From Quillaja saponaria (taxonomy: Eukaryota > Streptophyta > Magnoliopsida > Fabales > Quillajaceae), in the NCBI GenBank assembly GCA_029379385.1, contig CM055617.1, positions 372,001 through 436,000 of the forward strand: a stretch of DNA of 64,000 nt. The letters run 5' to 3'. Position 1 is the first letter of the stretch. Each line of letters begins with the position of its first letter. A program made the position numbers and the translations under genes. Below the pieces are notes generated by a model, which worked only from the letters and a program-made list of their open reading frames with translations, did no database searches and was not told the origin of the DNA. Below, piece after piece: positions 1 to 15,800 of this stretch.

Positions 1-86
1 CCCTTCCCATCCCAAACTAAAAGATATTGAAAGTAAAATTTCTGCCTCTGATTTTTGGTCTTCCACATATTCTTGCATATTAACAG

Positions 87-399
87 TAAAGTGCTGGAGC
101 TGGTACCAAAGAAGCAAGAGGAAGATCAAGCCAATGTGACTCCAGATTCTTGTATTACTGTCAATTCAAAGTTGGACGTTGACAACTCATTAATTTTATT
201 TCAGGTGATGTTGAACAGAGTATTGTTTGTGTTTTTTTTTATTTTAAATTCTGTACTTACTTGGCGTTTTTCCTTTTGGCAGGAAATGTTTATGGAGTTG
301 TTTAAATGGAAAGATAAAATGGAGCAACAGCTGTTCGATGTATCAAATTCCATGTATAGTATGCTGGCAATGAAGTACCAAACTCCACCTAATTATTAA
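87..399 (+). CDS. 3' end of an unrecognised gene (two last exons, partial)
   Basis: Two pieces read as coding. The first runs from 87 (after AG at 85-86) to 204 (followed by gtgatg) and encodes an acidic, charged segment beginning KVLELVPKKQEED. The second runs from 283 (after a T-rich tract ending ttggcag) to the TAA at 397-399 and encodes a short Met-rich tail containing ELFKWKDKMEQQL and ending YQTPPNY. The frames join without a break across the intron. The tail looks helical and could be a coiled-coil end, but I do not recognise the family and assign no function. The gene begins upstream of the window, so its N-terminus and domain content are unseen. The alternative is that this is a 3' UTR with chance open frames; clean splice signals and codon continuity argue against that. 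Confidence 0.5.
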
Positions 400-1141
400 T
401 TCTTTGGATAGGATGTTAATTACTCCTCCCCTAAATGTTTTCTTACTTACCTTTAGCATAGTAGAGTTTAGATATTGTACCTCATTTAGAATTGTGATCC
501 TGGACTCAAAATCCAATAGTTAAAGCCGTAGTATCTGCATCTGACCTGCATGATGAGCTTCAAATAGTTGATAGTTTGACTGACCCTGATACAGAGGAAG
601 GTGGAAGTTGGCTCCGCTTAGATATAGTTGTTATTCTTGACTTATCCCGGTACAGAAGGTGGTTCTGTCAAATATTGTTCTTAGGTAGGATTTCTTTTTT
701 AACATACTGGTCTTGTGGCCTTTGGAAGTATGTATTCATCTTTTTTCTGACTGACAATATTCATATTTATATATATTATATACAATCTCAAGAATTCTTA
801 CTGATAACTTGGATATTTATCAAAATTGCCTTGATAAATGTAATTTGTAAACTGCTAGATGTATTTTCGACACTTTTATATATATTGTCTATCAAAGATT
901 TAAAGGTGACGAGAAAAAAAAAAAAAAAACTCAACCAAGTGTCATCTTTTCATTGACTTTATGGATGGGTTCAAATATTTTTGTAGGAGGCCTTTCTTAC
1001 AAAGTAGATGTTTCCTAATTCTATTAAAATTAACTTACTTAAGTAGTTCGCCAAGTTTGTAGTGTTATATTGGGATATTCTGTATTTCTAGCTATTTATT
1101 GATTCATTGAAGGCTACAACATTCATAAGTTTTCAGAATCA
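400..1141. other. Spacer with an unexplained coding-like stretch
   Basis: This follows the upstream gene. About 502-640 on the + strand reads open without a stop as an acidic peptide containing SDLHDELQIVD and DPDTEEGGSWLRLD, unlike the AT-rich filler around it. It lacks a recognisable start and has no clear splice partners. It may be leftover exon sequence or chance. The rest is AT-rich, with a poly-A run near 915-930, and shows nothing else I can name. Confidence 0.3.
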
Positions 1142-2165
1142 ATGGCCAGCAAAGGAATTCCGCCACTAACAATTAAAAGAATGAAGCTGCTCAATCCGAT
1201 TTGTCTCCCGGAGTACATGGAAGAAGACATTGTGCTACGCTTACCTGTAAAATCTTTGTTGCGATACAAGTGCGTCTGCGAAACTTGGTGCACTCTTTTC
1301 ACAAGTCCTGAAGAATCATGGAAACATGATTCATTCAAATAGTAGTAGTATCATACTTCATCAGAAGGCTGGCAATTCCTTTATCTTTTCAAAGCTCTGT
1401 ACAGAAACTCTTGATTCTTCAGATATAGAATTCCACAAGTCTTTTAATGAAAACCAGTTCCAAATTTATGGTCCTTGCAACGGCTTAGTTAACATTAGTT
1501 AACATTCATAATGACTACGAGCACCAGGGTATCGGTTTTGATTCCGAAAATAATGACTACAAAGTGATAGCAATTTATAATTGTTATGAACAGCTTAGGC
1601 GGCTATATCACACTGTGCATCATATTCATATTGAATTATATAGTTTGAGTAGTAATTCATGGAAGAAAATGCCTGAACCTGAGGGTGGTCTAGCCTTTAT
1701 AACAAGCCATTGTCATGAACATGTGTATCTTAACAATAACTATCATTGGCTGGCATGGAAAAACGGAGCTGATGTAATTCTCTCATTTAACATGGTTCAT
1801 CAAGTGTTTGAAACAATCCCCCCGCCAGATTTAGGAGGACAAGGATTTGTTTGGATTCTTGGCGTGGTTGATGAATCTCTTGCTTTGTTAGATTTTGAGT
1901 CACAAGAAGGTGATAATGGGGTATATGATGTATGGATAACGAACCAATATGGCATGAAGGAGTCTTGGAGTAAAGCACACACGATCAACCTAATGGGCTA
2001 TTGATTGTTCATAAGGTGAGGAATGAAGTGTTGATATGTGACCTTAAGTCCCTTGAATTAAAACAAATTCATAATTTGGCAGCCTAAACCACTATTATAT
2101 CCAATTGTGGATGAGTACAGGGAGAGCCTTGTCCCACTTAATCCATTGACATGAAGGTCTGATCA
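1142..2165 (+). pseudogene. F-box protein (F-box/kelch, CPR30-like) pseudogene
   Basis: The N-terminal frame (1142-1342) carries an F-box core of the type LPEYMEEDIVLRLPVKSLL followed by the usual RYKCVCETW. The frame then breaks at about 1310. The continuation runs in another frame through the family pattern NSSSIILHQK to GPCNGLVNIS and a stop at about 1500. About 50-60 residues expected after GPCNGL are missing. Similarity resumes at about 1535 with GFDSENNDYKVIAIY and continues through the F-box-associated region (SLSSNSWKK, FVWILGVVDESLALL) to a stop at 2002-2004. Further C-terminal similarity (ESLVPL type) lies out of frame to about 2165. Normal members are single polypeptides of roughly 360-420 residues that act as SCF ubiquitin-ligase substrate receptors. 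Here a frameshift, a stop and an internal loss make it non-functional. A related fragment lies at 22085-22470 on the other strand. Confidence 0.85.
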
Positions 2166-3589
2166 AGGGCAACAAAACAAGTTTTGCTCAGAATTCTTTG
2201 CTTTCTGCATTGATCATAATCATCACTAGTGCTTTGGTTATTTCAATATTCATGAATCATGATATGGGATAATGTTTAGTTCTGTTAATTTCCTCTTCTA
2301 TATAGCCCCTTTGAGTTAACTATTGATTTGGATGTTGTTTGTTAATTTTTTCAATTTAATTTTGATGAATTACTTTGGGTTTGGTACATTTAATTAATCT
2401 ATAAATAATTTTTATTAATTACTCGTCAAGGAATTTCTCTCTATTCATATCTCTTATCACCAAATAACCCATAAATTACTCTTACTCATTGTATAATTAA
2501 TTTCAAATCATATTGACCTGCACATTACTCTTACAATAAAATTTATTGTTACTAAGTTGCTTATGGTCACTGATGAAAATCACTTTTGACATTTAGGAGA
2601 AGTGTCAAATTACAATGAGATAATGGTTTGTCATTGACTCTGTTTCCTTACTAAATAATCATTTTATACATGTAAAACAACTGTTCTTTCTTCTTAAATT
2701 AAGGTTTTGGGTGATTGGATGATGGGGTCTAAGACTCGAAGTGGTGCACACATGAATCTGTGGGCATTTTCATATACATTCCACCATTCACGTACCCACC
2801 GACAAGACAAAGTGACAAAAAAACACTGATATGAGTCATGAACAACTGAAAAAGATAATACTAACTATTTACTTAAGAATCTTTGTACTGTAGAAAATAT
2901 AGACAAATTGCAATTAATTATTAAATCCACAAACAAAGAATAAACGCAAGTGTTGATGTGGTTTAGAAACCTGAGCAATTGTAGCATAAAAAACAGGATT
3001 AAGTAGTAATATGTGGGTTTTAGACATGCAAAACTGTTTCTTACTAATCAAAACTGCTTTCAATATCATAATCAAAATGAAGTGAAATTCATGGGTTCCT
3101 TAGGGGACAATTAGTTAGCAGATAGTTGCGATGTGCAGAAGTGAGTTGAAATCGAAAGTGGGAGATAAAAAAATATATCTCAACGTTTTTTGAATTTCTT
3201 TACAGTTACAAATCTAATGTTAGTTATTATTATTTTCTCAAAAAAATTTAACCATCGATAAGTTTAAAATTTGATCTCAAATTCTAAGAGACTCGTAAAA
3301 ATGGTAACTTATAAAATTTATCCTTATTCCAAGCCAGTTTTACTTGATTTATCATTATCTAATTAAGGTATAAATGTACGTTTTCAAACATTCCCGTTAT
3401 AAACAAAGAAGAAAACCTCATCCGAGAAAGTAGAACTTTCCATTTATAGGTGTTGGCGTCACCAGTCCACCCACGACTTTGAACCAATTGATGAAGGAGG
3501 GAAGGAAAGAGAGAGGAAAATAAGAAAATTATAAAAAAGCCCACAGTCACAAAGATACAGAGGATGATAGTTTCAGATAAAGAATCAAA
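2166..3589. other. Intergenic spacer and CDPK upstream region
   Basis: AT-rich sequence with no supported gene. The stretch at about 2300-2345 matches the 3' flank of the second F-box fragment (near 22250), so the duplication included non-coding sequence downstream of the gene. Nothing else is recognisable apart from ordinary plant promoter-like AT content nearer 3500. Confidence 0.5.
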
Positions 3590-3598
3590 TTATAAAAA
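3590..3598 (+). promoter_or_regulatory. Probable TATA box of the CDPK gene
   Basis: The sequence ttataaaaag lies about 170 bases before the CDPK start codon at 3765. It is followed by a GA-rich leader (agagagagaa) and a T/C-rich 5' UTR typical of plant transcripts. The transcription start itself cannot be placed from sequence. Confidence 0.5.
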
Positions 3599-3764
3599 GG
3601 AAATTTAATTTAGAGAGAGAAACCCAGAAACATACTCAAGAGAATGAGAGGATCAAGGATGGTCAAGATCAATTAGTCTTGGATCTTGTCTCCTAAGTCT
3701 TCATCTTTTCTTAAAAATCTCTCTTTTTTCTTTTTCAAGTTTCAGTTTTTCAAAGAATAGCCGA

Positions 3765-9028
<5,264 letters not shown>

Positions 9029-9932
9029 GTAATCCTTGGTGAGGTTAAATCTTTGGGGACATTGATAGGGGAACAAACTGTCGCTTAATTTCAATGCTTA
9101 TTGGTAGTCTGGTGAGAAGAACCTTAGTACAGAATCCTTTCATGATGAAAACTTCAGGTCTTCATGGCCAGGCTGGGGACAAGATTGTGCCAATGTTTAT
9201 GGCCACTATTGATACATTATAGCCTTTTGATCTAGTCCAGTGCTGGGACTTAGCTATTTAATTATCTGAAGCAGTAATTTTGTATTTGACACAAAATTTA
9301 TTAGTAACCAGTGTGCAATGATTCTAGCAATTTGGAATTTTTTTTTTCTGATTTGACAAATAACCTGGTTATTCCCATTCTAGCAATTTGCCATAAAAAA
9401 AACTGGATAAAAACATTATCGAAATATTTGAAAAGAAAATAGAGACTAGAATTGGGGAATGCCATAAATGACTGAAATTAGAGTCTCATTTACAGTTCAA
9501 TCCTATGCTTTTTCCCTTCTTCCTGTGTAACAACAATGGTGTAAAGTGTAAACCCATAACTTGGATAAAGAAACAGATGAAAGTTCAACTAACAACTTAC
9601 TAGAAATAACACTGGCTTGGCCAAAACATTTTCTTTTGGGTGGGGGGATTAGAAGGGCAGTGAGAAGGCAAATGACAATTTTTTATGCATTAGACCTGAG
9701 AGTAGTTGATTTAAAGAATCAAAATATGGAAGAATTAATAATATTGCTAGAAATTCTTTGTAAAGCAAAATCTAAAAGGAAAGGCTCATACCCTGTCTTA
9801 TCAATAAGGAACTCAGGTTTTATTAAGCAATTATATAGGAAATTGAACGAGAAATACATCTGCTAATACTTGTTTAACTTACAGGGTAGAGGCAATTTTG
9901 AAACTCAATAGAGTAACAGAAATATCTGTGTA
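9029..9932. other. Convergent spacer: CDPK and thioesterase 3' regions
   Basis: 3' UTRs of two genes that face each other. An open frame at 9561-9866 (101 codons, beginning MDKETDESS) has no recognisable motif, and I treat it as chance or old repeat debris. No terminal repeats were seen. Confidence 0.4.
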
Positions 9933-11494
9933 TCACATTTTACTAGCAACAGCGAGATACTTGGTATGACGCCCCTGAGCAAAAATTTTGCCCGTGCTTT
10001 TCTTTCTGAACTCAACACTGACAACACCAACAGCCTTTCCAACACGTAGAGTCCTAGCCTCAATTTCAACTTCCTCCTAAATTAACGTCAGAAAAAACTG
10101 TCAGAATTCTCAGCTTGTGCAACAGACTGTGATACCCGCAAGGAACACTAGATTAAAGAACCTCAGAAACAAACTGGAAAAGAGCAGGAGCACTATGAAA
10201 CAAAGGAATTAAGGATTTGAACTAAAGCAATAGGTTATCATTAGTTTATAAAAAGAAAAAATCTTTCCTGTTCGTCAAAAATGGAAAGCAGTAAATTGAC
10301 CCCTTCTACAATGTTTTTTCCCTCAGATTTATTTTCTCAGTGCAAAGCAACATCAATGAGGAAAGCACTTAACTGAGAAAAAGTAATAGCAGATAGACTG
10401 TTACAAATTGAACCAGAATTTGATCATTTCTCAAGAACAAAGATTTTTCAAGTAACAGAGAAATGGCAAAGCTGATAAGGATTAAAGACATGAAAGTTTC
10501 CATAATATCATGGAGCCGTGTTCTAAAGCAATCTTAAACGCTTAAAGAATTCATTTTGGGACTGATAATGTTGACTACTAGTTTTAAGCTGTGGAAGCTC
10601 TCCCTTTTCAATTTATATTGATTGAGAGGAAATAATCAGAAACCAGAAGCAGGGTCAAGATTTACACTAGTTGCAGGAAGTGACTAGATTCAGCAATGCT
10701 GATTTCAGTAAGGTGGTTAACAAAAATGTAAATAGGAATGTGTTCTCTTTGAAGTCTACCCATTAACTGTTGGTAGATGGATAAGCGATTTTTCTAGCTT
10801 TCTTTAGTTCCTATATTTCTTGCTTATTCATCCAAGGAGAAAAAAGAAAAGAAAAGAAAACTGCAGCTTCAATGCAATATATATAGTATCCAGCATACTA
10901 CTACTACAAACACAATTATAGTATATGTGTGAGGGAAACTCACATCAGCATAAGCAGCATCCAAGTATGAAACATTAATCTCCACTGAAACTCCGACACT
11001 TGGAGCTCCAACGGTGTGAATTACAGCTGAACCCACCAAATCAACCAGCGTTGCTGTTACTCCACCGTGTAAAGTTTTACCAGAATTCTGAAGATTACAC
11101 CATTAGACAGCAAAATTCTTTTTTTTTTTTTGTCAAAAATAAAACGTTGGGAACAACTAAAGTAACAAAATTTGTTTCAGATACTACCCACAGAATCATA
11201 ATTCACACAGACACACAAAAAAAAAAAAACAGAATTCATCAAAACAGTAAAATTGTTTGTTTCCGGAGAAAAGTTTATTATTCTGATTCAAAGAGAGAAA
11301 ATCAGTAGTAGTGTAGTACCCACCAATAATCGAGGGGGAATCTTCATGGAGCAGATGATACGGCCAGGTTGAATGAGATCGACTCGGAGGCCATTCATAA
11401 TTAAGGGTTCGAAGAATTTCGAAGGCAACCCATCAATTGCAGATGCCGGTTCGCCTCCTTTCTCTAAGTACTTCTTCACGGATTCCAAATCCAT
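9933..11494 (-). CDS. Hotdog-fold acyl-CoA thioesterase (ACOT13/PaaI-like)
   Basis: Exons on the minus strand: 11494-11324, 11087-10944, 10076-9933. They total 459 nt (152 residues), all phase 0. The protein begins MDLESVKKYLEKGG and carries the hotdog signature in exon 2: LHGGVTATLVDLVGSAVI, followed by SVEINVSYLDAAYADE. The last exon holds VEIEARTLRVGKAVGVVSVE and FAQGRHTKYLA. Length and order fit plant acyl-coenzyme A thioesterase 13-like proteins, which hydrolyse acyl-CoA (or related aryl thioesters) to the free acid and CoA. The HGG turn and the following Asp in the helix are the usual active-site region. No transit peptide or C-terminal peroxisomal SKL is visible (it ends ASKM), so location is uncertain. 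It converges on the CDPK gene. Confidence 0.9.
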
Positions 11495-12819
11495 TTCTGT
11501 CTTTCTCCTTTCTTGTAAAGCAGCACTGCTAGTTCATATTATATAACATTGGGCGTCCCCTATTCCACAAAATAATGAAGGGAATGAATCATTCTTTTAC
11601 TTGTGTAAAAGATGTGCGCTGACTTTCAAAGTGGAAGTTAAGTTTGGTTGAGCAAAAAGATGTGTGCTTACTAAATATGGGTATCAACATTATTCAAAGT
11701 AAATAATAATATTTGAATTGTTATCAATTAAGTTTGTAAGTTTTTCACCAAAAAAAAAAATTGGTAAAATAAAATACTTAGTTCATAACACAGTGATTTT
11801 TTTTTGTTAGCATAAATATACATTTACTTGATTTTTTAATTGATTTATGTTTAAATTAACGCTTATTTAGTAATGGAGGATACTCTGTAATATTAGAATT
11901 TGAGAATGTAGTAAAATACTTTTGAGAAGAAAGCAATCTCGAAAGCTCACTCTTTGCATGTCCAATACTTATGAGAAATCAAAACAAAAAAATTATCTTC
12001 TATTTTGTTTAAATTTTAAAACAATGTAAGTTACGATGATTTTCGTAACGTGATTAACATAATTGTTTTTTTTTTATCAATTTTATTAATTTAAGAATTA
12101 TAGAGAGAGAAAAACTATTCTTAGTTAAGTAAATTAACGCGCATCATGAGAGAACAAGAATATTTGTTGAGAATTGGTAAGATCTAATTTTTTTCTTAAC
12201 AGGGACATTTGTTTATTTTATAATAATAAAAAGCTACCAATGTACCTAGACGTTGGAAGTTGAAAATAGAAGAAAATTAGTAGCTACTAGAAAATAAATT
12301 CAGATTGTAAATTGTTATTGAATTTACTTGATTAACAGTAAGGTTATCTTGTTATCTCCGAAAAAATAAGACATAAAGCTGATGAAAAAATTATCAATTT
12401 GACAGGAAAAAGTAACATTGTTTTTTTTAATAATGCAACATTTGTAACTAAATACATCCACAGAAGATATAGTCAGCATCAAGCACCAGCAATAATAAAC
12501 CTCAGTATTTAGTTGTATAGAAATACTAGACATGCATAATACCAAAAAAATAAAGCTAGTGTAAAAGCTAATAAATAGTAATAAGTTGAAAAAAAGAAAC
12601 AAAATCCTTTAAACCTTAAGAAACCATTCCAATACAAAAGTAATACCAAAACTGTATCTCTATCAGAAAAATCTTCCCAGAGGCTTATGACCTACACTAA
12701 CCTCTTTTTCAAACAATTGCCAAAATATAAAACAAAAACTTGAAAAGCTAACACTGTAAATCCCTATTCAATTTCTACAGTGCTGTAAAACCATTTTTGT
12801 TGGTTTGCAGAAAACCAGC
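11495..12819. other. AT-rich spacer between thioesterase and CLPTM1-like genes
   Basis: Promoter side of the thioesterase gene and 3' side of the CLPTM1-like gene. Very AT-rich with several poly-A/T runs. No gene, RNA or repeat pair was recognised. Confidence 0.5.
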
Positions 12820-15800
12820 TCAGTTAGTTTTCTTCTCTTCTTCCTTTGCAGCAGCCGCCTCGGCACCATCTCTAACCTGGTCATCCTCACCTCCAAAACC
12901 AAACTCATTGACACGTTTCTTATCAACTGGATATTTCCACCTCTGGTATAGATATATGACAAAGATGAGATCTGCAAAAAAAGAAAATAAATTTCAAACA
13001 ACTTGTTATCTGATTGTTGCAAAAAGTATATCCTGTTAAATAAAGTAGAATAAAGAAAAGATTGTAGCCTTGATTGATATCTCAAATCCTACACCTATAA
13101 ACTTTATTTATAATAAATAATAAAACATAGACTTCCACATTTAAACAATATGGCAATACACAATACAATAATATTATATTCCTAATACTCCCCCTCAAGA
13201 TGAAGCTTGAGGAGCATATAATGCTCAATCTTGTACAAATAAAACCCAATTATCAATCTCAACACTCCCATTTTCTTACAACAATCTAGGTGAAGTTTCA
13301 ATCCGTTTGATGAACATACCGGTACCCATAAATAGTACTCGTGTTGGCTGGAAAGAGACACAACCAGATTTTCTGGAAAAATAAAAAAGAGTACAGTTGG
13401 AAAAATGCACAACGGGATTTTTCAAAAAAATAAAAGGAACATCGCTGGAAAGAGACACAACAGGGAAGTTCATGAAGGTACTATTGAACTGTCAAACTTT
13501 TTGAGCCAGTCAAACCCTAAATAGGCTTGAAAAGAAAAGGGGAGTGAGCCGTCTTTTAGATGAAAGAGATAATTAGGGATAGAAAAGAAATAATGAGGCT
13601 TAAACTGGAAGAAAATAACTAGGCTTAATGATAGCTGACTGCAAAGCCTTTTTTTTTCTTATTCTTTTTCTTCATGTGACGGCTAGATAAAAGAAAGAGA
13701 AGATTAGGGTATTTTTTTTTTTTTTTTTTGGAAATAGGGCCAAGATCGGGCTTGGGTTTCAAACCCACTCTGATACCATGTTAAATAAAATAGAATAAAA
13801 AAAAGATTGTAGCCTTGATTGATATCTCAAAGCCTACACTCATAAGCTTTATTTATAATAAATAATAAAACATAAACTTCCACATTTAAACAAATATGGC
13901 ACAACACAATACAATAATATTATATTCCTAATAATATCAATGAAGGTGTAGCAATTCCATCCACCTCTTCATTGAAATCAAAGGAATGATTGAAGACCAA
14001 GAGGCCAACACCCAAAACAACTGACCACACTAAATTTAGGTTTCAGACACAGCCACATGACAGCACTTCTATTCTTCCAGCTGGATTCTTACTAAGAATG
14101 GGTTAAATTTGTTCAAAGTCAACATAAGATTAACACTAAAACTTGATCCATTTCTTTGTTCTTAGTTGACGACAACTTAAAATCTACGCTTCAGTGATTT
14201 CTGCTAAGTGATAGCCCAGAAGAAAAAAAAAGTGTTCCTTGTTAAATGTAAACTTGATATTGGAAACCGTCTAACCACAAGTTTAGGCTTCACCTTCAAC
14301 TCAGAACTACCCCAATATGCAGATTCAACGTAATGGATCAATCAATTCGCCTTTCAGCTATCCTTAGGTGAGATTACCATCAATCGGCAGGAGATGATTA
14401 GGCTACTTCATGACATTTTATATATCATAGAACATATTCAACTCCAACAAAGGTGATACATGCTATCAGCAGCAGCACTAGCATAGTTTTCCACCTCTAA
14501 CTTCCCATCCCAGCATAAGTATTTCATGATGCATAATAGTCAAAAGGGAAAATAAAAAATTATGACCAATCCTATTCTTACCATCACGGAAGACAGAAAG
14601 CCTATGTAGCATCGGCATTTTTATGACAAAGGCAAAGAGATCATCAATAATGGTGTTGAGGAACTTGTATGTCATCTGCCTCCAGGGAAGATGAGCCACC
14701 GACTTCAGCTTATAATTTATGAACAATTGAGGGCACATCATAATGAAACCTGCACAGACAATGTATTCACCATAAAGAACACAAAAGCCACAAAGTTTAC
14801 AATTAAAAAAGAAAAAAAGAAAGATTGTAGCCATTTTCCATGGAATTACTAATGTAACAAGAAACAATTCTTGCTTATATTTAATGTGAATAATCAGAGA
14901 CTTTTAGTATGAGAATTGTATTGAACAAAAGATAAACAGGAAATCTAGGCAATTTACAAAAACAGCAGTATATTTGAACAGATAATAGAAGGTTAGAAGA
15001 AAGTTACATTTTCTTTCTTCTTGGTTTGTATTCTTTTTGGGAGGAGGGTGGGGGAGAAGAGAAAATCTCAGATCTTTAAGTTATTCAGGGGTACAATACC
15101 CTTCATAAATTGCATAGTAATTTTTGTCTTAACAGTCAAGCTGGCTCATTCAAAAGTTGAAATCCTTGTCTTCTACTAAAACTAATGTAGAAAAACTCTT
15201 CTACTAGAGGAGCTTCATCTTGTTTCATGTACAATGTATCTGTGACACAGTCATAATGCCCCTAATTGATAATACTTGCCCAAACATTACCCAGAGCATA
15301 TTCTAATGAATGTGATTGAGATGCTTGAACTACTATAATAAAGGGTTTGTACAATAGTGAAAATCATAACTCATCAACTCAACCATTAATGTTGTGAAGT
15401 TATAGCATTAAAACACCATGTACGTTACAAGAAATAAGAGTGCTTACCAAACATGTAAACACAACTTGTGAGTGAAGAAAGAATCCAAGAATACCAGCTC
15501 CTGTGACGCTCATACATGAGTGAATAAACAGAGGAGCATACAACAAGCAAAAATAGCACATAGGACAAATATTTCATTGCAATATCAGTCATATTCCTTT
15601 GTTTTATTCCCTGCATATGACTCCCGATCTCTGAACCTCAACATCGGTATCCTACCTGTTCTGTCAATCTGGAGATAAAGGAAATGAACAAAATTTGTAA
15701 ATACCAAACAAAGAGAAATAGAAAATCTAAAATTTATAACCTTCTATCCCTAGTTGATCTAGCTCATATGTAATAATTTAAGCAAAGATAAGATGAGTAC

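Noticed and set aside
9561..9866. 101-codon + strand open frame between convergent genes
   Set aside because: No motif, no splice partners and no homology I recognise; the composition matches the AT-rich spacer.
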